Positions 38,113-45,507 of a stretch of DNA of 47,734 bases are shown piece after piece. Source of the stretch: a virus. The position numbers were made by a program, and so were the translations under genes. The stretch lies in IMG/VR virus record IMGVR_UViG_3300010396_000016, positions 1 through 47,734 of that record; one strand, 5' to 3'. The notes under the pieces are model-generated. The model was given only the letters and a program-made list of their open reading frames with translations. It did no database searches and was not told the DNA's origin. Position 1 is the stretch's first letter. Every line of letters starts with the position of its first letter.

Positions 38113-39005
38113 TACGGTACGATGATTCCCCCGGAGACCGAGCCGTAGAACGTCTCGCGTCCAGAAACTCCAGATCCCAACTGTTGCGGCCCAACCAGCA
38201 CTTGGTCCTGATTCCCAAGCGTCGCGGACGCCTGAATGAACTCCTTCTTGAGGCTTGCGGCTTCCTGGCGCTGGGCTTCGGACTCGCGGAACCGCGCCAA
38301 CATCCAATCGGTCAGGAGCGATTCCCACTCCATCGGGATCGCAATGACCAGACCGGCGTCGCCTGCTCCATAAGACGGCGGCATCCGGCGGCCCGCGAAC
38401 CGGATATTGAGTTCGGTCACGGCGGCGCCGGTTGATGTCGAGGCGGCGACGGTGCCGCCGAGCCCGCGGGTGCAACCGTAAAGCGTGGTCGGGGTGAATC
38501 CCTGGTAGTTGACGATTTCTGACCCCACCATCGCGAGGCCGAACGGCAGGACAAACCCGCCGGTTGACGCCACCGGAATCGTCGTGGTGGTCGTGGAAAT
38601 AGGAGCCGACGTGGTGGTCTGGCCGCTGGTGCGGGGCGGCTGAGGCCACATCTCTACGATCTGTACATTGGAGCCCTCGCTGAGGGTCGTGAGCGCCGAG
38701 ATGCCCGTAACGGAGTTGTGGTAGAAAATCTCCCGGTGCTGCACCAGATTGACGGTGTAGCCGTCGTACCAACAGTCGGTGATCTCGCGCCAGTACCCGT
38801 TGAATGTATAGAGCGGCTGGCCCGTGACCGAACCGATCCCGGTCTCGGACCTAATGCCGTTCGACGCCTGTGCGCAGAGCTTGAGGGCCTCGTTGAGCCA
38901 GCGGTAGCACGTTGCGGCGCTGACTTGGAGGCCGTCCGCATCCGCCGTCGCGGTAACGTCGGGGAAGAGGTCGCGCGCGCTCAGGATGATGTCGCCTACG
39001 GTCAT
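38112..39005 (-). CDS. Head-tail adaptor protein
   Basis: 297 residues from ATG at 39005. Begins TVGDIILSARDLFPDV and RWLNEALKLCAQASN, the helical opening of phage adaptor (gp4/TTPA-like) proteins; the middle is a Thr/Ser beta insertion and the end is helical (MARFRESEAQRQEAASLKKE, first letter illustrative). Lies between capsid and neck genes, as expected for a portal-to-tail adaptor. A terminator sits immediately before its start. Confidence 0.7.
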   Translation of the reverse strand: MTVGDIILSARDLFPDVTATADADGLQVSAATCYRWLNEALKLCAQASNGIRSETGIGSVTGQPLYTFNGYWREITDCWYDGYTVNLVQHREIFYHNSVTGISALTTLSEGSNVQIVEMWPQPPRTSGQTTTSAPISTTTTTIPVASTGGFVLPFGLAMVGSEIVNYQGFTPTTLYGCTRGLGGTVAASTSTGAAVTELNIRFAGRRMPPSYGAGDAGLVIAIPMEWESLLTDWMLARFRESEAQRQEAASLKKEFIQASATLGNQDQVLVGPQQLGSGVSGRETFYGSVSGGIIVP

Positions 39006-39016
39006 GGTCCATTCCC

Positions 39017-39057
39017 AAAAAAAATCGGGCCGCCAAGTCCGCCCTGACAAGCGGCCC
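39017..39057 (-). terminator. Rho-independent terminator after the capsid genes
   Basis: On the minus strand, GGGCCGC (39057-39051) pairs with GCGGCCC (39033-39027), with further GTC/GAC pairing inside, and the hairpin is followed by GA and eight Ts (39024-39017). A textbook terminator for the leftward transcript, placed after the decoration/capsid pair and ending 12 bp before the adaptor start. Readthrough would be needed for the downstream tail genes, or a promoter overlaps it. Confidence 0.85.
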
Positions 39058-39101
39058 CAGAGGCCCAGTCAATGCCCGCTTGCAGGAGGTATCGCGTCGT
39101 T

Positions 39102-39509
39102 CTACGGGTTGGCCGCTACGTCCACGTCCACGTTGGCGGTGGCGGCCGCTCCCGTAAGGGTGACCGCGACCGAAATTGACGTCAGGTTCAGGTCCGTAAT
39201 GAACGGCACCACGACGTTGGCGTTGCTGGCGGACCCGAGCGCCGTGAACGTGAGGGCCGGGGACAACTGCTCGGTGGTGGTGCCGTCGGTCCCCGTGATG
39301 TCCACAACCGCGACCGGAGCGCCCGCCGTGCGGGTCAGCCGCACATGGACGTACCCTCGGGACGCGTAGGTCGGGGAAAGCGAACCGCTCGCCGGAACCG
39401 TAATCGTGGTGGTGGCGGAAGCGGACGCCGACGTTGCCAGCACCTGCTGGTTGACGGTGGCGGCGCCAAATCCGGGCGTGATCGAAGCTGCGAGGTTGAG
39501 GATTGCCAT
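39102..39509 (-). CDS. Head decoration-like protein
   Basis: 135 residues, ATG at 39509. Entirely beta and Thr/Ser/Ala-rich (ATTTITVPASGSLSPTYASR), with a pattern of alternating hydrophobic residues like small phage head-decoration proteins. Directly follows the major capsid gene. Confidence 0.7.
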   Translation of the reverse strand: MAILNLAASITPGFGAATVNQQVLATSASASATTTITVPASGSLSPTYASRGYVHVRLTRTAGAPVAVVDITGTDGTTTEQLSPALTFTALGSASNANVVVPFITDLNLTSISVAVTLTGAAATANVDVDVAANP

Positions 39510-39522
39510 GATGCTGTTCTCC

Positions 39523-40506
39523 TTACATGCCGGTGATGCAGACCTGCATGCGGGGGCTGAGACAAATCAACTGCCACGTCAGGTACATCGTGGTGGTGAT
39601 GACCCGCTGGTTGGACGGCTTGAGCCACGGGTCCGCCGTGAAGTAGTCGGCGATGTGGTACACCGGGTACAGATACTTCGTGTTCAGCAGGAACCCTTGG
39701 GTCGCCGTGACAAACGGGTCAGGCGTCACGATGGCGTTGTTGAACAGGAAGTGGTAGCGGAAGCCGGCCTGGAGCGCCTCGGTGTCCTGCTTCTGGGCCC
39801 CGTCGTTCGGGATGAACCTGGGGGTCGCGGTGAACTGGGTCTTGAACCCAGCGTACGACGTGTTGGTCATGGGGAACAGGTCCGGCTCATCGAACCCGAG
39901 CACCACCGACTGGTACGCGGATTCGGCGTTCGCGATGGTTAGGGGCGCGGAGCTGTTCGAGACGTTGGCGGCGGGTTGCCACGCGGTCACGCTGGAGCGG
40001 TTGATCCCGGCGATGGTGTTGGTGGTCTGGTAAACCCAAGCCGGGATATTGTCGATGTCGAGCGAGGTGTTCTGCGGCGCGGTGCCCCACATCGCTCGGC
40101 TGAGTTTCTGGAGCAGCGACGCGGACGCGATCTGAAACTTGGTTTTGACAATATCGACCGAGTTTCCGCCCCGGTTCAACTTGATGTCGTTGATCGGGAT
40201 CGTGACCGCCTGGTAGTAGCTGCGCCATTGCTGCTCGGCGGGCTGCACCGAATCGGTGACCGCGGTGTTGAGCACCTGGTCTCCCCAGAAGGCCCCGCCG
40301 GTCAACTCCTCCTGCGTGATGATCGGGTAGACGATGGCGCCCTCCCCGAACTTCTTGCCACGCCGGTTCATCGCCCAAAATACCGGCGACGGCTTGAACG
40401 TGACATCCCCAAGGGTCCGCAGAATATGCTTCTGCGTGATCGCGTCCATCGTGTTGATGAGCGTTACCGGGGGCTGAAATAGGCCAGTACCGATTGTCCC
40501 TGCCAT
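39523..40506 (-). CDS. Major capsid protein
   Basis: 327 residues, ATG at 40506. N-terminal arm-like segment, then LRTLGDVTFKPSPVFWAMN, GGAFWGDQVLNTAV and IPINDIKLNRGGNSVDIVKT, typical of HK97-fold phage capsid proteins; the end is a beta/aromatic domain. Preceded by a scaffold gene and followed by a decoration-like gene, the usual order. Capsid function is the clear reading by position and size. Confidence 0.85.
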   Translation of the reverse strand: MAGTIGTGLFQPPVTLINTMDAITQKHILRTLGDVTFKPSPVFWAMNRRGKKFGEGAIVYPIITQEELTGGAFWGDQVLNTAVTDSVQPAEQQWRSYYQAVTIPINDIKLNRGGNSVDIVKTKFQIASASLLQKLSRAMWGTAPQNTSLDIDNIPAWVYQTTNTIAGINRSSVTAWQPAANVSNSSAPLTIANAESAYQSVVLGFDEPDLFPMTNTSYAGFKTQFTATPRFIPNDGAQKQDTEALQAGFRYHFLFNNAIVTPDPFVTATQGFLLNTKYLYPVYHIADYFTADPWLKPSNQRVITTTMYLTWQLICLSPRMQVCITGM

Positions 40507-40525
40507 AGCGTTTTCTCCCTAAGAA

Positions 40526-41320
40526 CTAATTGACCCCTCCGACCGCACCAGTGCGGATCGCGGAGTCGAGCCTGTTCATCAAATCCTGGTCGCCGTGGAT
40601 CGCGTCGAACGCTTCCTCCAGCGAGCCGTACGACTTCGATCCCGGGACTGCCCCAACGGCCCCGCTGTTGGGCCGGGGCGTCATGCCGGCGGCCCCTTGG
40701 GCGCGGGCTTCTTGCAGGCCGCGCTCGTACGCCGCCTTCTCCCGGGCTTCCACTTGGCGCTGCGAGGTCATGTCGTTGTAGGCGCGCCGGACATCGGGCA
40801 CGCCATCCTCATCGAGCACCCGGTTTTTTCCGGCATACTCAATGACGGTCTTGAGGTCCACGTCGGCGAAGCGGTCCGGGATCGCGTCGAACTCCTGGCG
40901 CAACTCGCGGTTGAGCAGGCGGCGCGTGCCGAACTGGAGCGCCTGCTCCAGCTTGGTGATGCGGTCGGTTTCGAGGGCCGCGACCTTCTTCTCGGCGGCG
41001 GTCAGCTTTTTGAACAGCGGCCCGAGAATCTCGTCGTTCTCGTACCGGCTGTAATCGTCGGCGGTGGTGGTTCCGGAACCGGCCGGCGCGGCGGCGGGCG
41101 CAGCCGCAAGCCGCTCCTGGAGGCTGCCGTAAACGCGGGTGACTTCGCTCGCGAGGGTGTCGAGCTCCTGCTGCTTCTGCTGGGCCTTGTGCTGCTCGGC
41201 GACCGATTCGGCCTGAAGGGCCCGCATCTCACCGAACGTGATCTTGCCGCCGTCGGCGAGCGGGATCTCCACGGTGTCATCGAATTTCGTTTTGTCAGCG
41301 AGCATTTCCTTGAGCGTCAT
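40526..41320 (-). CDS. Scaffolding protein
   Basis: 264 residues, ATG at 41320. Highly charged helical protein (QHKAQQKQQELDTLASEVTR, RLLNRELRQEFDAIPDRF) with an Ala/Pro/Gly linker, typical of the internal scaffold that directs capsid assembly and is then lost or cleaved. Immediately upstream of the capsid gene. Confidence 0.8.
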   Translation of the reverse strand: MTLKEMLADKTKFDDTVEIPLADGGKITFGEMRALQAESVAEQHKAQQKQQELDTLASEVTRVYGSLQERLAAAPAAAPAGSGTTTADDYSRYENDEILGPLFKKLTAAEKKVAALETDRITKLEQALQFGTRRLLNRELRQEFDAIPDRFADVDLKTVIEYAGKNRVLDEDGVPDVRRAYNDMTSQRQVEAREKAAYERGLQEARAQGAAGMTPRPNSGAVGAVPGSKSYGSLEEAFDAIHGDQDLMNRLDSAIRTGAVGGVN

Positions 41321-41329
41321 GGCTTAACC

Positions 41330-41791
41330 TCACTGCGGATTGGGCGCACCGTTCATGCCGCCGCCGGTTGGCGTATTGACGGCGGAATGACCAATTTGGG
41401 CGGCGCCGGGCGCGGGGCGCGGCGGCGTCAGCGTCGAGAGCGTCTGCTGGGCCTTTTCGGCCTCTTTGATCGCGCCGTCAAGCGGGCGCAAAAGCGACGC
41501 GACATTGGTCGCGACACCGGGGAGCCGTTCAATCGTGAACGGAAGCATCCGGGCGAACACGGTCCTGATCTGCTTGAGTTGGTTCAGGATCATGCCGGGG
41601 TCTGCGCCCTGGAGCTCGGACATCTGGGACGCGAATTGCTGGCCCGCCGGTGTCGTGGCGCTGGGGGCGCCGCTCGGTCCCATTGCGGGGCCACCCTGCG
41701 GGCCCATGGGGCTCGCGCCTCCTCCGGCCATCGCCTTGCGCAGCATGGCGGCCTGGAGAAACTGGGCCAGAGGATTGGCGGCGGTGCCCAT
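41330..41791 (-). CDS. Hypothetical structural-operon protein, 153 residues
   Basis: ATG at 41791. Helical N-terminus, then Gly/Pro/Met-rich low complexity (GGGASPMGPQGGPAMGPSG), then a long helix (ADPGMILNQLKQIRTVFARM). Low-complexity Gly/Pro texture similar to proteins between portal and scaffold in podoviruses. Function unknown. Confidence 0.7.
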   Translation of the reverse strand: MGTAANPLAQFLQAAMLRKAMAGGGASPMGPQGGPAMGPSGAPSATTPAGQQFASQMSELQGADPGMILNQLKQIRTVFARMLPFTIERLPGVATNVASLLRPLDGAIKEAEKAQQTLSTLTPPRPAPGAAQIGHSAVNTPTGGGMNGAPNPQ

Positions 41792-41795
41792 CTCG

Positions 41796-41969
41796 TTAGT
41801 CTTGGTCGCCCTTGTCGGTGGCGGTCGCGCCGCTCAACAGCCCCAGCGGGTCGGCGGTTTGGCCCATCTGGCGCGGCAGATCCTCGACCGGGTAATTGGA
41901 ATCGCGGGGGTTGTTCTCGTACATCGGCGATGCCAGTTCAGGCTCGCGTTCGCTGTTTTTCCGTGCCAT
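41796..41969 (-). CDS. Small acidic protein, 57 residues
   Basis: ATG at 41969. Polar and acidic (NSEREPELASPMYENNPRDS), largely disordered by composition, ends near the start of the next gene (4-bp gap). Function unknown. Confidence 0.65.
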   Translation of the reverse strand: MARKNSEREPELASPMYENNPRDSNYPVEDLPRQMGQTADPLGLLSGATATDKGDQD

Positions 41970-41996
41970 GGGATGATCCTCGAATCTCAAAATGGT

Positions 41997-42027
41997 GGGC
42001 AGCCGCCTCGCAAGCGGAAGGCTGCCC
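41997..42027 (-). terminator. Hairpin, possible terminator/processing site
   Basis: GGGCAGCC and GGCTGCCC pair with an inner CCGC/GCGG helix. On the minus strand the stem is followed by ACCATTTTG, only a short T-run. Lies between the micro-gene at 42053 and the scaffold-side genes, so it may tune expression between the packaging and capsid genes. Confidence 0.4.
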
Positions 42028-42052
42028 GGAAACTGTGGTCACCAGAAGGGGA

Positions 42053-42106
42053 TTAGTCCTTCTTGGTGTGGCGCCGGCGGCTCGCCTTTTTGTGCGACTT
42101 GGCCAT
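42053..42106 (-). CDS. 17-residue basic micro-protein
   Basis: ATG at 42106 with GGAAAGGA upstream. The peptide (MAKSHKKASRRRHTKKD) is almost wholly Lys/Arg/His. The longer open frame upstream is a shadow of the adjacent gene. Very short, so only possible. Confidence 0.4.
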   Translation of the reverse strand: MAKSHKKASRRRHTKKD

Positions 42107-42141
42107 TGGTCTCGTCCTTTCCGCGGCAACCCCAGAGACTC

Positions 42142-42366
42142 CTACGGGGCTTGTCGCTGCGTCCGGTAATCGCCGTACTGATCGATCAGGCCCTTCGATT
42201 GGCGGACCAGGTAGGCAATGAACGCATCGTCCGTTGGGAAGCTGCGCCTTGTCTCCTCCGGTACTTCGACCGGACACGCCAGCACGCCATTGACGGCTAA
42301 CTGGGCCAGTGTCCACTCGCCGCGCCTCGTTGGCGCCATCACAAATTCGTAACGGTCGTTTTCCAA
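42142..42366 (-). CDS. Small hypothetical protein, 74 residues
   Basis: ATG at 42366. Mixed helix/strand, begins MENDRYEFVMAPTRRGEWT and contains a helical middle (DDAFIAYLVRQSKGLIDQY). Function unknown. Confidence 0.7.
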   Translation of the reverse strand: MENDRYEFVMAPTRRGEWTLAQLAVNGVLACPVEVPEETRRSFPTDDAFIAYLVRQSKGLIDQYGDYRTQRQAP

Positions 42367-42436
42367 GACACCATGACCATGCGCCCTCGCCTAAATGCTG
42401 GCAAGGGGGTATGTTGGAGAATTTGGAGGGTAATGG

Positions 42437-42462
42437 ATTAACTAGCCAAGCGGTTAGTTAAT
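42437..42462. other. Perfect 8-bp inverted repeat over a stop codon
   Basis: ATTAACTA (42437-42444) and TAGTTAAT (42455-42462) pair across a 10-nt loop, AT-rich against a GC-rich background, covering the stop codon of the gene at 42454-42672. No T-run; could be a regulatory hairpin or RNA-processing signal. Confidence 0.5.
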
Positions 42463-42672
42463 TGGGACCGCGATCCAGTGATGCCCGAATTGGTCACGGT
42501 ATAGACGGAATCCGAAGTCAATGACCGCGCCGTTCGCGCACGATTGACGCGCCCATTCCGGCGTCCTGTTGTAGATCTCGGAAAACTCTCTCACTGTGAC
42601 CCAACGAACTTTACCAGGGGCCTCGGTGGCCCACGGGGGAAGCGGAGCGGTCGGTGTCGCCATCGGGCTCAT
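42454..42672 (-). CDS. Small excisionase/MerR-like helix-turn-helix protein next to portal
   Basis: 72 residues from ATG at 42672, ATGA-overlapping the portal stop. After a Pro-rich start, RWVTVREFSEIYNRTPEWAR and a WI-ending strand form a small winged-helix like the excisionase family. A DNA-binding protein between portal and downstream capsid genes is unusual; it could be a packaging cofactor. Confidence 0.6.
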   Translation of the reverse strand: MSPMATPTAPLPPWATEAPGKVRWVTVREFSEIYNRTPEWARQSCANGAVIDFGFRLYRDQFGHHWIAVPIN

Positions 42673-44390
42673 TTGCGTTTCAGCCGCGCGATCGCCGCGA
42701 TCTTTTGATCGGTCTCGATCAACTCCGCGATCCGTTCGGCGTTGGGAACCTGCAAAAACTCCAGCGCGCTCTTGGTGTCGATCATCCCGAGCTTGCGGAG
42801 GTCCGGCACCATGCGGCGCAATACCGACGCGGATTGCGGCCGCACTGATCCGGGGTCTACCCACACGTTCCAGCCCGACAATTCCTTGTCGCCGATGGCT
42901 TTCCAGTTTTGAATCGCGGCTCCATTGTCGCCGTCCGGCACGATGAAGCTTTGGTCCTGCGAAAACTTCGCCATCATGTAGAACATCTGCTCGGCGAGAC
43001 GCTGGACCGAGCGGGCAAGGAACATGCCTTTCAGAACCGTTAGTTTCTGGGCCTGCCCGACCGCCGCGTCGAAGAGGTCGCTCCCAACGTTACCCGCCCC
43101 GGGGTTTCCCTGGCGAGACTGCGTGTAGCCGTGAAGTTCTTTCTGGAGTGCGAGCAACTGCATCGGAAGGCCAACGAGATGTTGCGGCATCGGGGCGGGC
43201 CATTCAATCTTGGGCGGGGTGCTGCCCGCGTTATAGGTCAGGATTTCGCCCGGGAGCCCGAGGTAGGTGTCGGCCCCAATGCCCGAGCTTTTGTCGATCA
43301 TGACGGTCCCGTTGTTCAGCCGGATGGCGTTCTCGTACGTCATGGCCATCATCTTTTGCGCGATGGTCTGGAGGTCGCGTGTATAGCGGGTCGGCGGAAC
43401 GCCCCAGAACCCGGTCAATGGCGGGAGCCCAAGGAACCTGACGATGGGGAAACCGCGGTGCGGAACCCAGTTGTCTCCGTCGAACAGGACAACGCCTTCG
43501 CAATCGATGATGAGGCGGCCGTTCGGCCAGCGCGGCACTCGCTTGGGCGCCACGACCAAATCGGAAGCCGCAAGCTGAACCTCCCGGTCCACGTCCTTGA
43601 CGGAACTGTCGAAGATGAAGGCATACCGGACCCGATACCGGCCATCGTCCTGGCTCTGGGATGAGGAATCGGGCGTGTAGCCGCCGCCCCCATACCGCAT
43701 CGGCCCGGGCGTCATCTGGAGGGTGAACGCGGGGCTCCCGGGGGTCGGGGTGTCGGAGTTGGCCGCGCCCCGTCCTTTACGCTTTATCGCCGCCGCCGTC
43801 TCACCCCAATGGGCCTGAATCTGGTCGAGGTACATCCGGTCCTCGATGATCAGGTAGGTCAAATCCTTCTCACACGAGGCCGAGGGATCGGGGAAGATGT
43901 CGGCGGGGTTTCGGCTCGCAACCCAAGTTTCTCCCGCGCCGTTGCGGGCGCTGGCGTCGTGGCCAAACTGGAGGATGCCGGTTCCACTGAGGTTCGCCCA
44001 CAACTCCGCCATGAAGATTTCTAGGTTCCAAAATCCCTGGCGCCACTCAGCTTGAATCGCCTTCTCGCGGGCCTCATCGCGCGCGTCGCGCTTGGCGATG
44101 TAGACCAGCGGCTGCATGTCGGCCAGATCGGTCGCCTCCGCCAGCATCAGGGTCTGGAGCTGCGGGATGTCGATCTGGGGCCGGTAACTCGGGGCCTGCA
44201 TGATCTTCTGGCGCAGCGTGTAGAACCCCTCGATTTCGAAGAAGTAATCGTCGCCGTCGAGGCGTTCGCGCCGATCCTCGGCGGACAGGCGCTGGAGCGC
44301 GTCGATCTGCTCGCACCGCTCATCCTGCGACGGGCGCGACTTAGCCGCGGTCACGATTTCCATGCGGGGCGTTGGGATGAACGTCGCCAT
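42669..44390 (-). CDS. Portal protein
   Basis: 573 residues, ATG at 44390. Helical, with the features of a podovirus portal: a DMQPLVYIAKRDARDEAREK segment, the FWNLEIFMAELWANLSGTGI helix, FPDPSA turn, and a long crown helix (LFDAAVGQAQKLTVLKGMFL). Forms the dodecameric ring at the head vertex through which DNA is packaged. Sits between the terminase genes and scaffold in canonical order. Confidence 0.85.
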   Translation of the reverse strand: MATFIPTPRMEIVTAAKSRPSQDERCEQIDALQRLSAEDRRERLDGDDYFFEIEGFYTLRQKIMQAPSYRPQIDIPQLQTLMLAEATDLADMQPLVYIAKRDARDEAREKAIQAEWRQGFWNLEIFMAELWANLSGTGILQFGHDASARNGAGETWVASRNPADIFPDPSASCEKDLTYLIIEDRMYLDQIQAHWGETAAAIKRKGRGAANSDTPTPGSPAFTLQMTPGPMRYGGGGYTPDSSSQSQDDGRYRVRYAFIFDSSVKDVDREVQLAASDLVVAPKRVPRWPNGRLIIDCEGVVLFDGDNWVPHRGFPIVRFLGLPPLTGFWGVPPTRYTRDLQTIAQKMMAMTYENAIRLNNGTVMIDKSSGIGADTYLGLPGEILTYNAGSTPPKIEWPAPMPQHLVGLPMQLLALQKELHGYTQSRQGNPGAGNVGSDLFDAAVGQAQKLTVLKGMFLARSVQRLAEQMFYMMAKFSQDQSFIVPDGDNGAAIQNWKAIGDKELSGWNVWVDPGSVRPQSASVLRRMVPDLRKLGMIDTKSALEFLQVPNAERIAELIETDQKIAAIARLKRK

Positions 44391-44713
44391 CAGGGTAAGT
44401 ATAGACCCGCGTTTCTCGCACGCTCGGCGGTTAATTCACGGTCCCGCATAATCGTTCTCCAACCGTCTCGTGACCTGGTTCCGTCCGGGTTGATCGTCAG
44501 GAGGCGCTGGCGCACAAGCTCTTTTTCTACCGATTCCCGCGACATCCCCATCGCGCTGGCGATCCGGCTTACGGTCAGGCCATCGCAGAATTGTTGAGCG
44601 ACCTGTTTTTGGCCGGCGTCGGATAGCTGCTTGGCGACCGTTGGGCAACCGGCCGCCATCGCCCGCAGTTTGCGCCAAACGCCCCCGGCCTTGCGCTTAC
44701 GTCCGTAACTCAC
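44390..44713 (-). CDS. Helix-turn-helix protein, possible small terminase
   Basis: 107 residues from GTG at 44713, overlapping the preceding TGA (GTGA). Basic N-terminus, then VAQQFCDGLTVSRIASAMGM and RESVEKELV: a LuxR-like helix-turn-helix. Small terminase subunits are HTH DNA-recognition proteins, but this one lies after the large subunit, so it may instead be a late regulator. Confidence 0.6.
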   Translation of the reverse strand: MSYGRKRKAGGVWRKLRAMAAGCPTVAKQLSDAGQKQVAQQFCDGLTVSRIASAMGMSRESVEKELVRQRLLTINPDGTRSRDGWRTIMRDRELTAERARNAGLYLP

Positions 44714-44979
44714 GGTTCCTCCTCCGGCTCCGACATGATGCCCTTGCCGGTCATGAGCCAATCCTTCAGGGCGTCGAGCGGGCTTTGGGTGGTGCCGTGC
44801 TCCCCGCCCTTAACCCGGTCCTCGATGTCGCCCAAGATTGATTCCGCCATTTTGACCCGGTTCAAATCGTCGAACGTCAACGCCCCAATGGAACACGCGA
44901 CATCGGACCCCATCTGCATCCACGCCCGGTTCCTCCCAGTCTTGCGATTCTGCCGGAAGTTCTTGAATATCTGGCCCAC
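44710..44979 (-). CDS. Small helical protein between terminase and portal
   Basis: About 89 residues with the GTG at 44979 as chosen start; ribosome binding site is weak, and the frame is open much further upstream (to 45255) only across another gene. Contains GQIFKNFRQNRKTGRNRAW and helical C-terminus (LDALKDWLMTGKG). Function unknown; start uncertain. Confidence 0.55.
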   Translation of the reverse strand: MGQIFKNFRQNRKTGRNRAWMQMGSDVACSIGALTFDDLNRVKMAESILGDIEDRVKGGEHGTTQSPLDALKDWLMTGKGIMSEPEEEP

Positions 44980-45020
44980 CAGTTGGCCCGAAACCAGTGC
45001 GGTGCCGTCCGGTATCCCGG

Positions 45021-45494
45021 CTATTTCGTCGGCGCCTGGGGCTGGAGCCGCGCCAATTCTTCGAGCGCGGCGGCCGCCTTGGCGCGGGCCTCCTGGATCC
45101 ACTGCCGACGTGGCTCCCGCGACACGTCCCGGCCCTGTGCCCTGGCCTCGATTGCGGCCTGTTGAAGGTCGTCCGCTGTCGAACGCGGGGATGGCGGTTG
45201 AGTCGCCCCTGGGTTCGGCTGGAGCTGCGCCGCTTGGTTGATTTCCGATTGCCATGTGGTCTCCGCTGTAAACACTTGGGACGCGCTGTACTGCGGGCCC
45301 GACACCAGGACAAGTTGTTTTCGGGTCTCATCCCACGCTTTAGTTACCCGGATGGGCGATGAAGCTGCGTCGAGCAGGTGGTCCCGGTCGATCCTGAGTT
45401 CGCCGGTTGGGCCGAACTGCCGGACCAACGCCGCCAGAATGGCCAGCAGGTAATCGGGGCCGCTGAGTGTGCCTTTGTCTTGTGGGTAGGGCAT
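45021..45494 (-). CDS. Hypothetical protein, 157 residues
   Basis: ATG at 45494. N-terminal 70 residues mixed helix/strand (GPDYLLAILAALVRQFG, ELRIDRDHLL), then Pro/Ser/Gln-rich linker and an Ala-rich helix at the C-terminus. Between the large terminase and the portal; no family recognised. Confidence 0.7.
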   Translation of the reverse strand: MPYPQDKGTLSGPDYLLAILAALVRQFGPTGELRIDRDHLLDAASSPIRVTKAWDETRKQLVLVSGPQYSASQVFTAETTWQSEINQAAQLQPNPGATQPPSPRSTADDLQQAAIEARAQGRDVSREPRRQWIQEARAKAAAALEELARLQPQAPTK

Positions 45495-45507
45495 TACCAA
45501 ATCCTCC

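Noticed and set aside
40595-42169. Plus-strand frame of 524 codons
   Set aside because: Antisense to scaffold and neighbouring genes, Arg/Gly/Leu-rich, no start signal; a GC-driven artefact.
44980-45255. Upstream extension of the 44710 gene to an ATG at 45255
   Set aside because: It would overlap another gene over 235 bp in a different frame and reads as a Gly/Arg/Pro shadow.
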